A program made the translations under genes and the position numbers. From assembly GCA_963772975.1 (NCBI GenBank), contig CAVYZH010000010.1, positions 868,001 to 932,000 on the forward strand: DNA of 64,000 bases, read 5' to 3'. The number at the start of each line of letters is the position of its first letter. Position 1 is the first letter of the stretch. A model generated the notes under the pieces. It ran no database searches, had not been told where the DNA came from, and saw only the letters and a list, made by a program, of their open reading frames with translations. Source of the stretch: AC-32 sp963772975. GTDB lineage: Bacteria > Actinomycetota > Thermoleophilia > Gaiellales > Gaiellaceae. This document shows positions 57,005 through 64,000 of this stretch, one piece after another.

Positions 57005-58367
57005 TCCGCTCTACAGCGCCGAGGAGATGAAGCGGGCCGAGGCCGGCCACGACGTGGACGAGCTGATGGCGCGCGCCGGGCGGGCGGTCGCCGAGGAGGC
57101 GATGCGCCGCTTCCCGGACGCCGTTCGGTTCGTGGCCGTCTGCGGCGGGGGCGCGAACGGCGGCGACGGCCGGATTGCGCTCGAGGTGCTCGAGTCGGCC
57201 GCGAAGATCGCGCGCTCGGCCGACGAAGCGCCGATTCGCGAAGCCGACGTGATCATCGACGCGCTCTTCGGCACCGGGTTCCACGGCGAGCCGCGCGAGG
57301 ACGCGGCGCGGGCGATCCAGGCGATCAACGCCGCCGGCAAGCCGGTCGTCGCGGTCGACCTCCCCTCGGGGGTGAACGCCTCGACCGGCGAGGTCGCGGG
57401 CGCCTGCGTCCAGGCGACCGTGACGGTGACGATGCACGGGCCGAAGGTCGGCACCGAGGTCGCGCCCGGCCGCTTCCAGGCCGGCGAGGTGGTCGTCGCC
57501 GACATTGGGCTCGACCCGCTCGAGACCGAGCACAAGCTGGTGACGCCGGCGATCCTGCGCGCCGTTCCGCGGCGGAGCGAGGAGCAGAACAAGTACACGG
57601 CCGGGACGGTGCTGGTGGTCGGCGGCTCGCGCGGCCTCACCGGCGCACCGAGCCTCGCGGCCGAGGCGGCGTTCCGCGCCGACGCCGGCTACGTCGCCGT
57701 CGCGGTGCCCGACTCGACGCTGGCCGTCTTCGAGCAGCGGCTGCTCGAGGCGGTCAAGCTGCCGTGCCCCGAGGACGACGGCCTGATCTCGACCCGGGCG
57801 ATCGAGCCGATCGCCGAGTTCGCCTCGAAGGCGGGCTCGCTCGCGCTCGGGCCCGGGCTCGGCCGTGGGCCCGGGCCGAAGGAAGTCGTGCGGCGGCTGC
57901 TGACCGAGCTCGACCGTCCCGCGGTGGTCGACGCCGACGGCTTGCACGACCTCGAGCCGTTCGAGCGGGACGCACCGACCGTGCTGACGCCGCATGAGGG
58001 CGAGCTCGCCCGGCTGCTTGGCGTCCAGTCGGGGTGGGTCGCCGCGCACCGGCTCGAGGCGGTGCAGCGTGCCGTGGACAACTTCCACTGCGTCTGCCTG
58101 CTCAAAGGCGCGGACACGCTGGTCGCGGCGCCGGGAGAGGGCGTGCTCGTCGTCTCGCTCGGGACGCCCGCGCTGGCCACGGCCGGAAGCGGCGACGTCC
58201 TGACCGGGATCGTCGCGGCCTTCCTCGCCAAGGGTGTCGACGCCCGCACGGCGGCCGCGGCGGCCGCGACTGCGCAGCAGCTCGCCTCACGGGCGATCCC
58301 GCAGTCGGGTGCGGTCGCGAGCGACGTGGTCGCCGCGCTGCCGCTGGTGCTCGATGCACCGGTCTGA
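56997..58367 (+). CDS. nnrDE: Bifunctional NAD(P)H-hydrate epimerase / ADP-dependent dehydratase
   Basis: A 456-residue two-domain repair enzyme for damaged NAD(P)H. N-terminal epimerase (YjeF_N): GGGANGGDGRIALEVLES and VVAVDLPSGVNASTGEVAG. The N-terminal domain is somewhat shortened after the GG-x-NGGDG loop. C-terminal dehydratase (carbohydrate-kinase fold): VLVVGGSRGLTGAPSLAAEA, VLTPHEGELARLLG and GTPALATAGSGDVLTGIVAA. ATG 56997 within the acpS end. The stop lies inside the alr start region. Confidence 0.92.
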   Translation: MLDPLYSAEEMKRAEAGHDVDELMARAGRAVAEEAMRRFPDAVRFVAVCGGGANGGDGRIALEVLESAAKIARSADEAPIREADVIIDALFGTGFHGEPREDAARAIQAINAAGKPVVAVDLPSGVNASTGEVAGACVQATVTVTMHGPKVGTEVAPGRFQAGEVVVADIGLDPLETEHKLVTPAILRAVPRRSEEQNKYTAGTVLVVGGSRGLTGAPSLAAEAAFRADAGYVAVAVPDSTLAVFEQRLLEAVKLPCPEDDGLISTRAIEPIAEFASKAGSLALGPGLGRGPGPKEVVRRLLTELDRPAVVDADGLHDLEPFERDAPTVLTPHEGELARLLGVQSGWVAAHRLEAVQRAVDNFHCVCLLKGADTLVAAPGEGVLVVSLGTPALATAGSGDVLTGIVAAFLAKGVDARTAAAAAATAQQLASRAIPQSGAVASDVVAALPLVLDAPV

Positions 58368-59376
58368 GCTGACGGTCGACCTGGGCGCGGTCCGGCGCAA
58401 CGCGCGGACGCTGCTGCGCGTGCTCGACGGGTCGCAGCTCTGGGCGGTGGTGAAGGCCGACGCCTACGGACACGGCGCCGTCGACGTCGCCGGCGCGGTG
58501 CTCGACGAGGGCGCCGACGCGCTCTGCGTCGCCACGGTCGCCGAGGGGCTGGAGCTACGGGCCGAGTTCCCGCTCGCACGAATCCTCGTGATGGGGCCGA
58601 CCTCGTCCAGCCGCGAGGTCGCAGAAGCACGCGAGGCGCGCCTGGAGCTCGTGGTCTGGGGAGACGAGCTGCCGGAGGGCGTGCGCGTGCACGTAAAGCT
58701 CGATACCGGCATGGGCCGCTGGGGCCTCTCTGAGCTGCCGGTGCTCGGCCCGGAGGTGGTCGGCCTGATGGCCCACCTCGCGACGGCCGATTCCGACCAG
58801 GCGTTCGCGGAGCAGCAGGTCGAGCGCTTCCGCGCCGCCACCGAGCCGTACGCCGAGCTGATGCGCCACGTCGCCAACAGCGCCGCGGCCCTGCGGCTGC
58901 CCTCCGCGCGCTTCGACGCGGCTCGCTGCGGGATCGCGCTCTACGGCCTCTCGCCCTTCGGCGAGGATCCTGCCGCGGACGGGCTCGAGCCGGCGCTCTC
59001 GTGGCGCAGCTATCTCGCGCAGGTCAAACGGCTCGAGGTGGGCGAGAGCACCGGCTACGGCCGTGCGTTCGTCGCCAAGGCGCCGACATGGATCGGGATC
59101 GTGCCGGTCGGTTACGCGGACGGCTTCCGCCGCGACCTGACCGGAACGGAGGTGCGCGTCAGCGGCGAGCCCCGCCGCGTGGTCGGGGTCGTCTCGATGG
59201 ACGCCTTCGCGGTCGAGCTCGAGCAGGAAGAGCCGGCCGGCGCGCCGGTCACGATCCTCGGTCACGGCGTCCTGGCGGAGGATCATGCCCGGGTGGCCGA
59301 GACGATCAACTACGAGCTCACCTCGCGGATCAACTCGGACCCGCGCCGGGCTAGGCGGACGGTCGTCGATGCTTGA
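58354..59376 (+). CDS. alr: Alanine racemase
   Basis: A 340-residue PLP-dependent racemase producing D-alanine for peptidoglycan. WAVVKADAYGHGAVDVAGAV contains the PLP-binding Lys; VHVKLDTGMGRWGLSELPVL and ESTGYGRAFVAKAPTWIGIV with the downstream VVSMDAFAVEL complete the family pattern. It lacks part of the usual ~370 residues in the middle of the barrel but all active-site blocks are visible. ATG 58354 overlaps nnrDE by 14 bases. Confidence 0.92.
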   Translation: MHRSELTVDLGAVRRNARTLLRVLDGSQLWAVVKADAYGHGAVDVAGAVLDEGADALCVATVAEGLELRAEFPLARILVMGPTSSSREVAEAREARLELVVWGDELPEGVRVHVKLDTGMGRWGLSELPVLGPEVVGLMAHLATADSDQAFAEQQVERFRAATEPYAELMRHVANSAAALRLPSARFDAARCGIALYGLSPFGEDPAADGLEPALSWRSYLAQVKRLEVGESTGYGRAFVAKAPTWIGIVPVGYADGFRRDLTGTEVRVSGEPRRVVGVVSMDAFAVELEQEEPAGAPVTILGHGVLAEDHARVAETINYELTSRINSDPRRARRTVVDA

Positions 59377-60400
59377 CGTGCTTGACGAGCTCTTCGCGGA
59401 CGAGGAGGCCTGGGTCGTCGGCGGCGCCGTCCGCGACCATGCGCTCGACCGCCCGGTCGTGGACGTCGACGTCGCCGTGCGCGAGCCACGGGCGGCCGCC
59501 CGGAAGCTGGCAAAGCGCGTCGGCGGAGCGCACTTCTTGCTCTCGGAACAGCATGGCGCGTGGCGGGTAGCGTTGGATGGCGCCCGCACGGTCGATTTCA
59601 CGCCGCTGCCGGGGTCGATCGAGGACGACCTCGCCAAGCGCGACTTCACGATCAATGCGATTGCCGAGCGCGTCGGCAGCGAGGAGTTCTTCGACCCGTA
59701 CAACGGCTTCGGCGACCTCGCCGCCAGTCGCATCCGGGCGCTGGGTGACGACGTCTTCGAGGACGACCCGTTGCGGCTGCTGCGCGCGGTCCGACTCGAG
59801 GACGAGCTCGGCTTCCTGATCGTCCCGGAGACCGAGGAGCTGATCCGCCGTCATGCGGACCTCGCCACCCAGCCGGCGGGCGAGCGGATCCTCGCCGAGC
59901 TGCGGCGGCTCTCGGCCGGCGGCTACCGCCGCCTCGACGCGCTCGGGCTGCTCGCACCGCTCGGCGGGCGGATCGACGACCGGCTCGACCGCTGGGACTC
60001 GCCGGACTACCGCCTCGTGGCCGTCTTCGGCGAGGAGCTCCGCCGCTTCCCCGTCTCGAACGGGCTGCGCCGTTTCGCTGCTGCGCTGTTGCGGGCCGAG
60101 CCTCCGGAGCCGGACGCGCGCTCGATCCACCGCTTCCGCCGTGCCGTCGAGCCGTGGGCGCTCGAGGCGCTCGCCTTTGCCGGTGCCTCCGAGCTCGCCC
60201 CGGCGATCGTGAACGCGCGCGCCAACGACCCCGCCGAGCCGCTGCTCCGCGGCGACGAGCTCGATCTTCTACCCGGTCCGGAGATCGGCCGCCTGCTCGC
60301 CGAGATCGAGGAGGAACGGGCCGCCGGTACGATCGCCACCAGGGAGGAGGCCCTCGACTATGCACGACGCCACACGGGAGCGGTTCGCCAAGACGGCTGA
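59369..60400 (+). CDS. CCA tRNA nucleotidyltransferase / poly(A) polymerase family
   Basis: A 343-residue class II nucleotidyltransferase. AWVVGGAVRDHALDRPVVDV holds GG-RD and the catalytic DVD; DLAKRDFTINAIAERVGSEE is the second signature; GDDVFEDDPLRLLRAVRLED begins the RNA-binding region. It should add CCA to tRNA 3' ends or tail RNA. It is shorter than typical CCA enzymes (~400+). Overlaps alr by eight bases and the next methyltransferase by 41. Confidence 0.87.
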   Translation: MLDVLDELFADEEAWVVGGAVRDHALDRPVVDVDVAVREPRAAARKLAKRVGGAHFLLSEQHGAWRVALDGARTVDFTPLPGSIEDDLAKRDFTINAIAERVGSEEFFDPYNGFGDLAASRIRALGDDVFEDDPLRLLRAVRLEDELGFLIVPETEELIRRHADLATQPAGERILAELRRLSAGGYRRLDALGLLAPLGGRIDDRLDRWDSPDYRLVAVFGEELRRFPVSNGLRRFAAALLRAEPPEPDARSIHRFRRAVEPWALEALAFAGASELAPAIVNARANDPAEPLLRGDELDLLPGPEIGRLLAEIEEERAAGTIATREEALDYARRHTGAVRQDG

Positions 60401-61061
60401 GCGGGTCGCCGCGCTGCAGGACGCGCGCGCGGCGGAGCTCGAGGAGAAGGTTCGGCGCTTCGTCGATCCGAAGGGCGACGAGCGAGTGCTCGACTCCGGC
60501 AGCGGCCCCGGCGCCCTCGCCTTCGCGCTCGCGCCGCACGTGCGCGAGGTGGTCGCTCTCGACCTGGTCCCCGAGCTACTCGAAGAGGGCAGGCGCCGGG
60601 CCGAGAACTTCCCGAACGTCCGCTTCGTCGAGGGCGACGCGACGAACCTGCCGTTCGAGCTGGGCGCCTTCGACCTGGCCGGGTCGCTGCGGACGCTGCA
60701 CCACATCGCGCGGCCCGAGCTAGCGCTGGCCGAGCTCGTGCGCGTGACCCGTTCGGGCGGCCGAGTGCTCGTGATCGACCAGATCGCCCCGATCGACCCG
60801 GCGGCCGCGACCGAGCTGAACCTCTTCGAGCGGGCACGCGACCCGTCGACCACGCGGGTGCTGGCGGAAGTCGACCTGCGCGGCCTGTTCGAGTCGAACG
60901 GGCTGGTGCTCCTGCGCAGCGAGCAAGAGCGCGAGCCGCGGGACCTGGAGGCTTACCTCGAGCTCGCGGGCTGCGAGGGCGAGGAGCGCCGGCGCGCGGA
61001 GTCACTCGCGCCCAGGGGCTACACGGCCGAGCTCGGCTGGTACCTGCTCGAGCGCCGCTAG
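60360..61061 (+). CDS. Class I SAM-dependent methyltransferase
   Basis: A 233-residue methyltransferase of the UbiE/type 11 group. VLDSGSGPGALAFALAPHV is motif I, VEGDATNLPFELGAFDLAGS motifs II-III, and VTRSGGRVLVIDQIAP the post-motif. Substrate unknown. The ending GYTAELGWYLLERR is repeated in a vestigial form at 61939-61983. The 5' end overlaps the nucleotidyltransferase gene; the 3' end is convergent with the thioredoxin-like gene. Confidence 0.82.
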   Translation: MHDATRERFAKTAERVAALQDARAAELEEKVRRFVDPKGDERVLDSGSGPGALAFALAPHVREVVALDLVPELLEEGRRRAENFPNVRFVEGDATNLPFELGAFDLAGSLRTLHHIARPELALAELVRVTRSGGRVLVIDQIAPIDPAAATELNLFERARDPSTTRVLAEVDLRGLFESNGLVLLRSEQEREPRDLEAYLELAGCEGEERRRAESLAPRGYTAELGWYLLERR

Positions 61062-61591
61062 CTGCTGCGCCACTTCACGGTGCAGCCGACGGGCGGCGTT
61101 TCCGCAACCGGCGGGTCTTGCCCGGCGAGCACCGCGTCCAGCGCGTCGCGCAGGTACCGCTGCGAGACGTCTGCCTCGTCGCGGTTGTCATCGATCGCGC
61201 CGTGGTACCCCAGCCGGCGGTCGCCGTCGTAGACGAAGACCTCGGGCGTGCGCTCGGCTCCCAGCGCCTGCGCGACGGCCTGCGGCTCGTCGTAGAGGTA
61301 GTCGAACGTGAAGCCGTGCTCTCGCGACCGCTTCCGCATCTCGTCGAACGAGTCCTCCGGGTGGGAGTCCGCGTCGTTCGAGTTGACGGCGACGACGCGC
61401 ACGCCGCGGTCGGCGTAGTCGCTCGCGATCGCGGAAAGCCGGCCCTCCCAGGCCTGCACGTACGGGCAATGGTTGCACGACTGCACGAGCACGAGCACGT
61501 CGGCCTCGGCGTACGAGTCGAGCGAGTGGTTCTGCCCGTCCACGCCGGGCAGGTCGAACTGCGGAGCCTCGGCTCCCAGGACAGCGCTCAT
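61058..61591 (-). CDS. Thioredoxin-fold protein, AhpC/TSA-like
   Basis: A 177-residue peroxiredoxin/thioredoxin-like protein. GAEAPQFDLPGVDGQNHSLD begins the fold; VLVLVQSCNHCPYVQAWEGR has the CxxC redox centre (CNHC); VVAVNSNDADSHPEDSFDEM and LGAERTPEVFVYDGDRRLGY complete it. No signal peptide, so cytoplasmic. Likely a thiol oxidoreductase or peroxidase. Its ATG overlaps the stop of the glutaredoxin-like gene (ATGA), forming a minus-strand redox operon downstream of marR and selW. Confidence 0.85.
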   Translation of the reverse strand: MSAVLGAEAPQFDLPGVDGQNHSLDSYAEADVLVLVQSCNHCPYVQAWEGRLSAIASDYADRGVRVVAVNSNDADSHPEDSFDEMRKRSREHGFTFDYLYDEPQAVAQALGAERTPEVFVYDGDRRLGYHGAIDDNRDEADVSQRYLRDALDAVLAGQDPPVAETPPVGCTVKWRSS

Positions 61592-61890
61592 GAAACGGCC
61601 TCCTCGAGTTGCTTACGGGACGGAACAGGCGAGACGCGCCCGTCGGGCAGGTGGTAGATGCGGCAGGTCAGCGACGGGCGCCCGCCCGCGCCGCCGGGAT
61701 CGACGTCACGTCCGTCGACCCGGATGGTCGGCGAGCCAGGGAAAGCGAGCTCCTTTGCCTCGTCCTGCGTCAGCACCTCGCGCTCGACGACTTCGGCCTC
61801 GACGCCGCGCTCCTGCATCACCTCACGGAGCAACGCGCGGGCCTCAGGGTGGGACGGGCACTCGCGCCAGAACAGGAAGTCGATGCGCAC
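61588..61890 (-). CDS. Glutaredoxin/thioredoxin-fold small protein
   Basis: A 100-residue protein with the N-terminal strand and helix of a thioredoxin fold: IDFLFWRECPSHPEARALLR (one Cys in CPSH), then AFPGSPTIRVDGRDVDPGG with the cis-Pro SPT. A second Cys occurs in LTCRIYHLPDGR. Related small proteins are found beside thiol-oxidoreductase genes; the function is unknown. ATG 61890. The gap of 75 bases to the selW stop holds a methyltransferase remnant on the other strand. Confidence 0.75.
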   Translation of the reverse strand: MRIDFLFWRECPSHPEARALLREVMQERGVEAEVVEREVLTQDEAKELAFPGSPTIRVDGRDVDPGGAGGRPSLTCRIYHLPDGRVSPVPSRKQLEEAVS

Positions 61891-61908
61891 GCCGCCAGGT
61901 TAGGCGAC

Positions 61909-61983
61909 GACGTCCAGGTCGGCGAAGGCTTGCCGAAGCCGTACGTCACAGAGCTTGGCTGGTACCTACTGGAGAAGCGCTAG
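61909..61983 (+). pseudogene. Remnant of a duplicated methyltransferase 3' end
   Basis: The plus-strand frame here ends PKPYVTELGWYLLEKR-stop, and the intact methyltransferase at 60360-61061 ends PRGYTAELGWYLLERR-stop. The last 14 residues agree at about 11 positions and the DNA (61939-61983 versus 61017-61061) is also similar. Nothing upstream continues the similarity, so this is a tail fragment left by duplication. It overlaps the selW stop on the opposite strand. Confidence 0.5.
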
Positions 61984-62181
61984 CACTTCGCCGTCGTCTG
62001 GGAAGCGCCCGGTCTCGGCCTTCGAATAGACGAGCCGTCCGTCGGCGATCACGTCGTACTGCCCTCGCTTACCCGGGAGCGCCTCGGCCTCGAAACCCTC
62101 GGCGCTGAGCTCGGTCGCGAGACTCGCGGCCCTCTCGTCGTAGCCGCTTCAGGTGGGGCAGTAGTGGATCTCGACGTGCAC
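61966..62181 (-). CDS. selW: Rdx-family (SelT/SelW/SelH) protein with predicted selenocysteine
   Basis: A 71-codon gene read through one in-frame TGA. From GTG 62181 the product begins VHVEIHYCPT, then TGA (62151-62149), then SGYDERAASLATELSAEGF and KRGQYDVIADGRLVYSKAET with final GRFPDDGEVLALLQ. This is the Rdx fold: redox motif YCxxC/U near the N-terminus, GxYDVxxxGxLVYSKxxxGRFP near the end. The TGA occupies exactly the second redox position, giving CPT-U. An upstream in-frame TAG excludes a longer start; AGGA lies seven bases before GTG. A SECIS-like hairpin follows. marR ends nine bases upstream. Nonsense decay is the alternative, but everything after the TGA is conserved. Confidence 0.75.
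62113..62151 (-). promoter_or_regulatory. Candidate bacterial SECIS element
   Basis: Directly after the TGA (62151-62149) the mRNA can fold a hairpin: CGCG (62128-62125), loop AGUCU (62124-62120), CGCG (62119-62116). Closing the loop with A-U gives 5 bp and a GUC triloop; two further G-C pairs lie below a C-A mismatch. The loop starts 24 nt after the TGA, within the 16-37 nt range described for bacterial SECIS elements, and has G in its first two positions. The resemblance to the AGGUCU loop of E. coli fdhF is from memory. Confidence 0.5.
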
Positions 62182-62190
62182 GCCGTGATC

Positions 62191-62607
62191 CTACGTAGGC
62201 AGCCCGGTGGACTGGAGGTGCTCGAACGCGCGGGTCAGTGCCTGGCGCTCGCGCTCGTTGCTCGTGAAGACCTGAGCCAGCCGCCGGTCGCCCTCCGGGG
62301 TCAGGCGCAGGATCGCGACCCGCCCGTCCTCGCTCGAGCGCTCCCGCTCGACCAGGCCGATCTCCTCGGCCCGGCTGACGAGCTCGGTGACGGTGCTCTG
62401 CGCCAGCTGCAAGCGCTCCGCGAGCTCGGTCACGGTCGACCGTTCGGTCCGGTCGGGCGCGCCCTTGATCATCAGCAGCAGCAGGTAGCGCTGCGGCGTC
62501 AGGCCGGCGGCGCGCGAGTTGCGCTCCGAGGTGCGCAGGAAGCTGCGCAGGGCCGCGCGGAACTCGGCGACCGGAACGGCCTCGGCGGCGGAGAGCGGCT
62601 CTGCCAT
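62191..62607 (-). CDS. MarR-family transcriptional regulator
   Basis: A 138-residue winged-helix regulator. Dimerisation helices at the N-terminus (FRAALRSFLRTSERNSRAAG), recognition region TELAERLQLAQSTVTELVSR and the wing RSSEDGRVAILRLTPEGDRR (the DxRxxxLxLT motif). No cysteine is present, so it is not an OhrR-type peroxide sensor; it may respond to a phenolic ligand. Located upstream of selW and the thioredoxin-like genes on the same strand. Confidence 0.88.
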   Translation of the reverse strand: MAEPLSAAEAVPVAEFRAALRSFLRTSERNSRAAGLTPQRYLLLLMIKGAPDRTERSTVTELAERLQLAQSTVTELVSRAEEIGLVERERSSEDGRVAILRLTPEGDRRLAQVFTSNERERQALTRAFEHLQSTGLPT

Positions 62608-62616
62608 GCGGAGATC

Positions 62617-63372
62617 CTAGTCCCCTGCCGGACGGATTCCACGCGCTGCCACCCGCGCGACGAGGCCGGGCGCGAGCGCCTGGGCCAGCGGAGCGATTCG
62701 ATACCAGCGCGGAACGAAGACCTCGCGCCGGTTGTGCTCGACGGCGTCGAGCAGTCGCTCGGCGACGAGCTCCGGCTCCACCACCAGCGAGCTAACGCGA
62801 GGGCCGAAGCGCTCGCGCTGCGGGAAGCCCTCCGTCTCGACGAACCCGGGCAGGATCGTGTGCACGCGGATCCCCCGAGGGTTCAGCTCCGCGGAGACCG
62901 AGCGCGAGAAGGCGAGCTGCGCGTGCTTCGAAGCCGTGTAGGGGCCGCCTGAGCCCGCGGCCACGGTGCCTGCCACCGAGACGACGTTCACGACGTCGGA
63001 GGGAGCTGCCGCCTCGAGCGCGGGCAGGAACGCGCGCAGGCACCAGACGCCGCCGAGGTAGTTCGTGCGCGTCACCTCCTCGATCCGCTCCGGGGAGGTC
63101 CGCAGGAAGCCCCCGCGGCCGGGAACGCCGGCATTGTTGACGAGCAGCGAGACGCGCGGGTGGCGCTCGACGATCGCGGCCGCCGTGCGCTCGACCGCCT
63201 CGCGGTCGCCGACGTCGCAGAGCTCCCACTCGGCACCGAGCTCCTCGGCAAGCGGGCGCAGGCGTTCCTCGCGGCGCGCGACGAGCACGCAGTCCCAGCC
63301 GCGCCCGCGCAGGGCTCTCGCCACCGCCGCCCCGATCCCGCTCGAGGCGCCGGTGACGACGGCTAGCGGCAC
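62617..63372 (-). CDS. Short-chain dehydrogenase/reductase
   Basis: A 251-residue classical SDR. VPLAVVTGASSGIGAAVARA (TGxxxGIG), LLVNNAGVPGRGGF (NNAG), VVSVAGTVAAGSGGPYTASK (Ser and YxxxK) are present. The C-terminal extension (VEHNRREVFVPRWYRIAPLA) resembles DltE/YqjQ-like SDRs that are membrane-associated. Substrate unknown. GTG start at 63372 overlaps the stop of the upstream gene by ten bases. Confidence 0.87.
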   Translation of the reverse strand: MPLAVVTGASSGIGAAVARALRGRGWDCVLVARREERLRPLAEELGAEWELCDVGDREAVERTAAAIVERHPRVSLLVNNAGVPGRGGFLRTSPERIEEVTRTNYLGGVWCLRAFLPALEAAAPSDVVNVVSVAGTVAAGSGGPYTASKHAQLAFSRSVSAELNPRGIRVHTILPGFVETEGFPQRERFGPRVSSLVVEPELVAERLLDAVEHNRREVFVPRWYRIAPLAQALAPGLVARVAARGIRPAGD

Positions 63373-64000
63373 ACGCGGACGCGCCGAGTGGCCGAGGCGG
63401 TCGCCCCGCGGTGGTCGGTCACGACCGCCCGCAGGACGTGCCGGCCGGCACGTGCCTTGCGGGTGCGCCAGGGCGTCGTGAACAGGCCCTCGCTCCCGCG
63501 CTTCTCGGTAGCGATCAGCCGCTTGCCGTCGAAGAACTTCACCGAGCGCACGCCGTGCGAGGCGCCCGCGAGCACGAACAGCCCTCCGGCCGCGCACGCG
63601 CGCGGGCGCGGCAGCAGCCAGGTGACGGTCGGCCGCGCCACGGCTCGCAACCCGAAGCTGCGGAAGACCGAGTTCGGGAGCACGTTCCCGGCCTGGTCGA
63701 GGTTCTTCGACTCCTGGTAGTCGGAGGCGATCGCGAGCATCGGCGTCTTGCCGGCCCCGATCTTCGGCGCGCCGTCGAGCGCCCAGAGCACGAGCCCGGA
63801 GCCCGGGTCGTAGAGCGCCGCGAGCAGCAGTGTCTGCTTGTAGGCGAGCACGAGCGAGAGCGGATCGACGCCGGAGCCGTGGTCACTGACGATGCCGGCG
63901 ATCAGCGGCCGGCCGGGGGTGACCACCTCCGACAGGACCTTGAAGCGCGGGGGCGTGACGTCGTTCTGCCATGAGTGAAGCAAGTACTCGCCGCGCAGCG
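63363..64000 (-). CDS. C-terminal part of a secreted protein, unknown function (5' end outside window)
   Basis: The frame is open to the window end; about 212 residues are visible. Segments such as VTPGRPLIAGIVSDHGSGVD, LLAALYDPGSGLVLWALDGA and the C-terminal AGRHVLRAVVTDHRGATASA resemble Ig-like or peptidase-associated beta domains of exported proteins. It could be the end of a secreted peptidase or esterase; there is no active-site motif in the visible part. Confidence 0.55.
   Translation of the reverse strand, partial: LRGEYLLHSWQNDVTPPRFKVLSEVVTPGRPLIAGIVSDHGSGVDPLSLVLAYKQTLLLAALYDPGSGLVLWALDGAPKIGAGKTPMLAIASDYQESKNLDQAGNVLPNSVFRSFGLRAVARPTVTWLLPRPRACAAGGLFVLAGASHGVRSVKFFDGKRLIATEKRGSEGLFTTPWRTRKARAGRHVLRAVVTDHRGATASATRRVRVCR

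Noticed and set aside
1..64000. Genomic island, prophage, CRISPR or toxin-antitoxin locus
   Set aside because: No integrase, transposase, tRNA-flanking repeats, cas genes, regularly spaced repeats or recognisable toxin pairs were found; codon use and gene density look uniform by eye.

Overview
The window is very GC-rich, densely packed chromosomal DNA from an actinobacterium. Many GTG and TTG starts, 1-4 base stop/start overlaps (ATGA, GTGA, TTGA), almost leaderless promoters, a GuaB3-type IMP dehydrogenase and the general gene content suggest the Thermoleophilia (Gaiellales/Solirubrobacterales side). That placement is an inference from style and content, because no rRNA gene is present. I saw no tRNA, rRNA, CRISPR array, complete insertion sequence or prophage.

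Layout. 1-9.3 kb: the 3' part of proline dehydrogenase, a FabL-type enoyl-ACP reductase with two small partners, two transporters, 4-hydroxyphenylpyruvate dioxygenase (hpd), and a cation diffusion facilitator with three C-terminal domains. 9.3-14 kb: a fumarylacetoacetase-family gene, a sarcosine-oxidase-like flavoprotein, an exported beta-propeller protein and homogentisate dioxygenase. With hpd these give a nearly complete tyrosine-to-fumarate route. 14-24.5 kb: a divergent amino-sugar/peptidoglycan-scavenging regulon. It holds a ROK kinase (frameshifted), a SIS deaminase, nagA and murQ on one side, and an ABC ATPase, a GntR/DasR-like repressor, a sugar-binding protein, two permeases and a cytoplasmic nagZ on the other. 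TGGT-N4-ACCA operators lie at both promoters. 24.5-33.3 kb: repair and housekeeping enzymes (AlkA, GNAT, GST, rhodanese), secreted proteins and an ABC solute-binding protein. 33.3-45.8 kb: murI, rph, rdgB, pyrE, HU, pyrF, D,D-carboxypeptidase, a PfkB kinase, a collagen-like repeat protein, guaB3 and guaA. 46-54.4 kb: a PLD-like protein, a uracil-DNA glycosylase, rplM-rpsI, glmM-glmS, a YHS-tailed permease and an MreB homologue. 54.4-64 kb: a proline iminopeptidase, ArfB, acpS-nnrDE-alr-cca, and a MarR-led thiol-redox cluster.

The strongest new observation is at 61966-62181 (minus strand). A 71-codon SelT/SelW/SelH (Rdx) family gene carries an in-frame TGA exactly at the second redox position of its CxxC site, that is CPT-TGA. 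A hairpin with an AGUCU loop lies 24 nt downstream of the TGA. This looks like a selenocysteine gene that ordinary gene callers miss. Other points: (i) guaB3 and glmS share a two-hairpin leader architecture; (ii) a 163-bp element with perfect 10-bp terminal inverted repeats lies at 41270; (iii) a two-hairpin dispersed repeat occurs three times, one copy forming the end of alkA; (iv) four genes each carry one surplus base inside a homopolymer, which looks more like a sequence-quality pattern than four independent pseudogenes.
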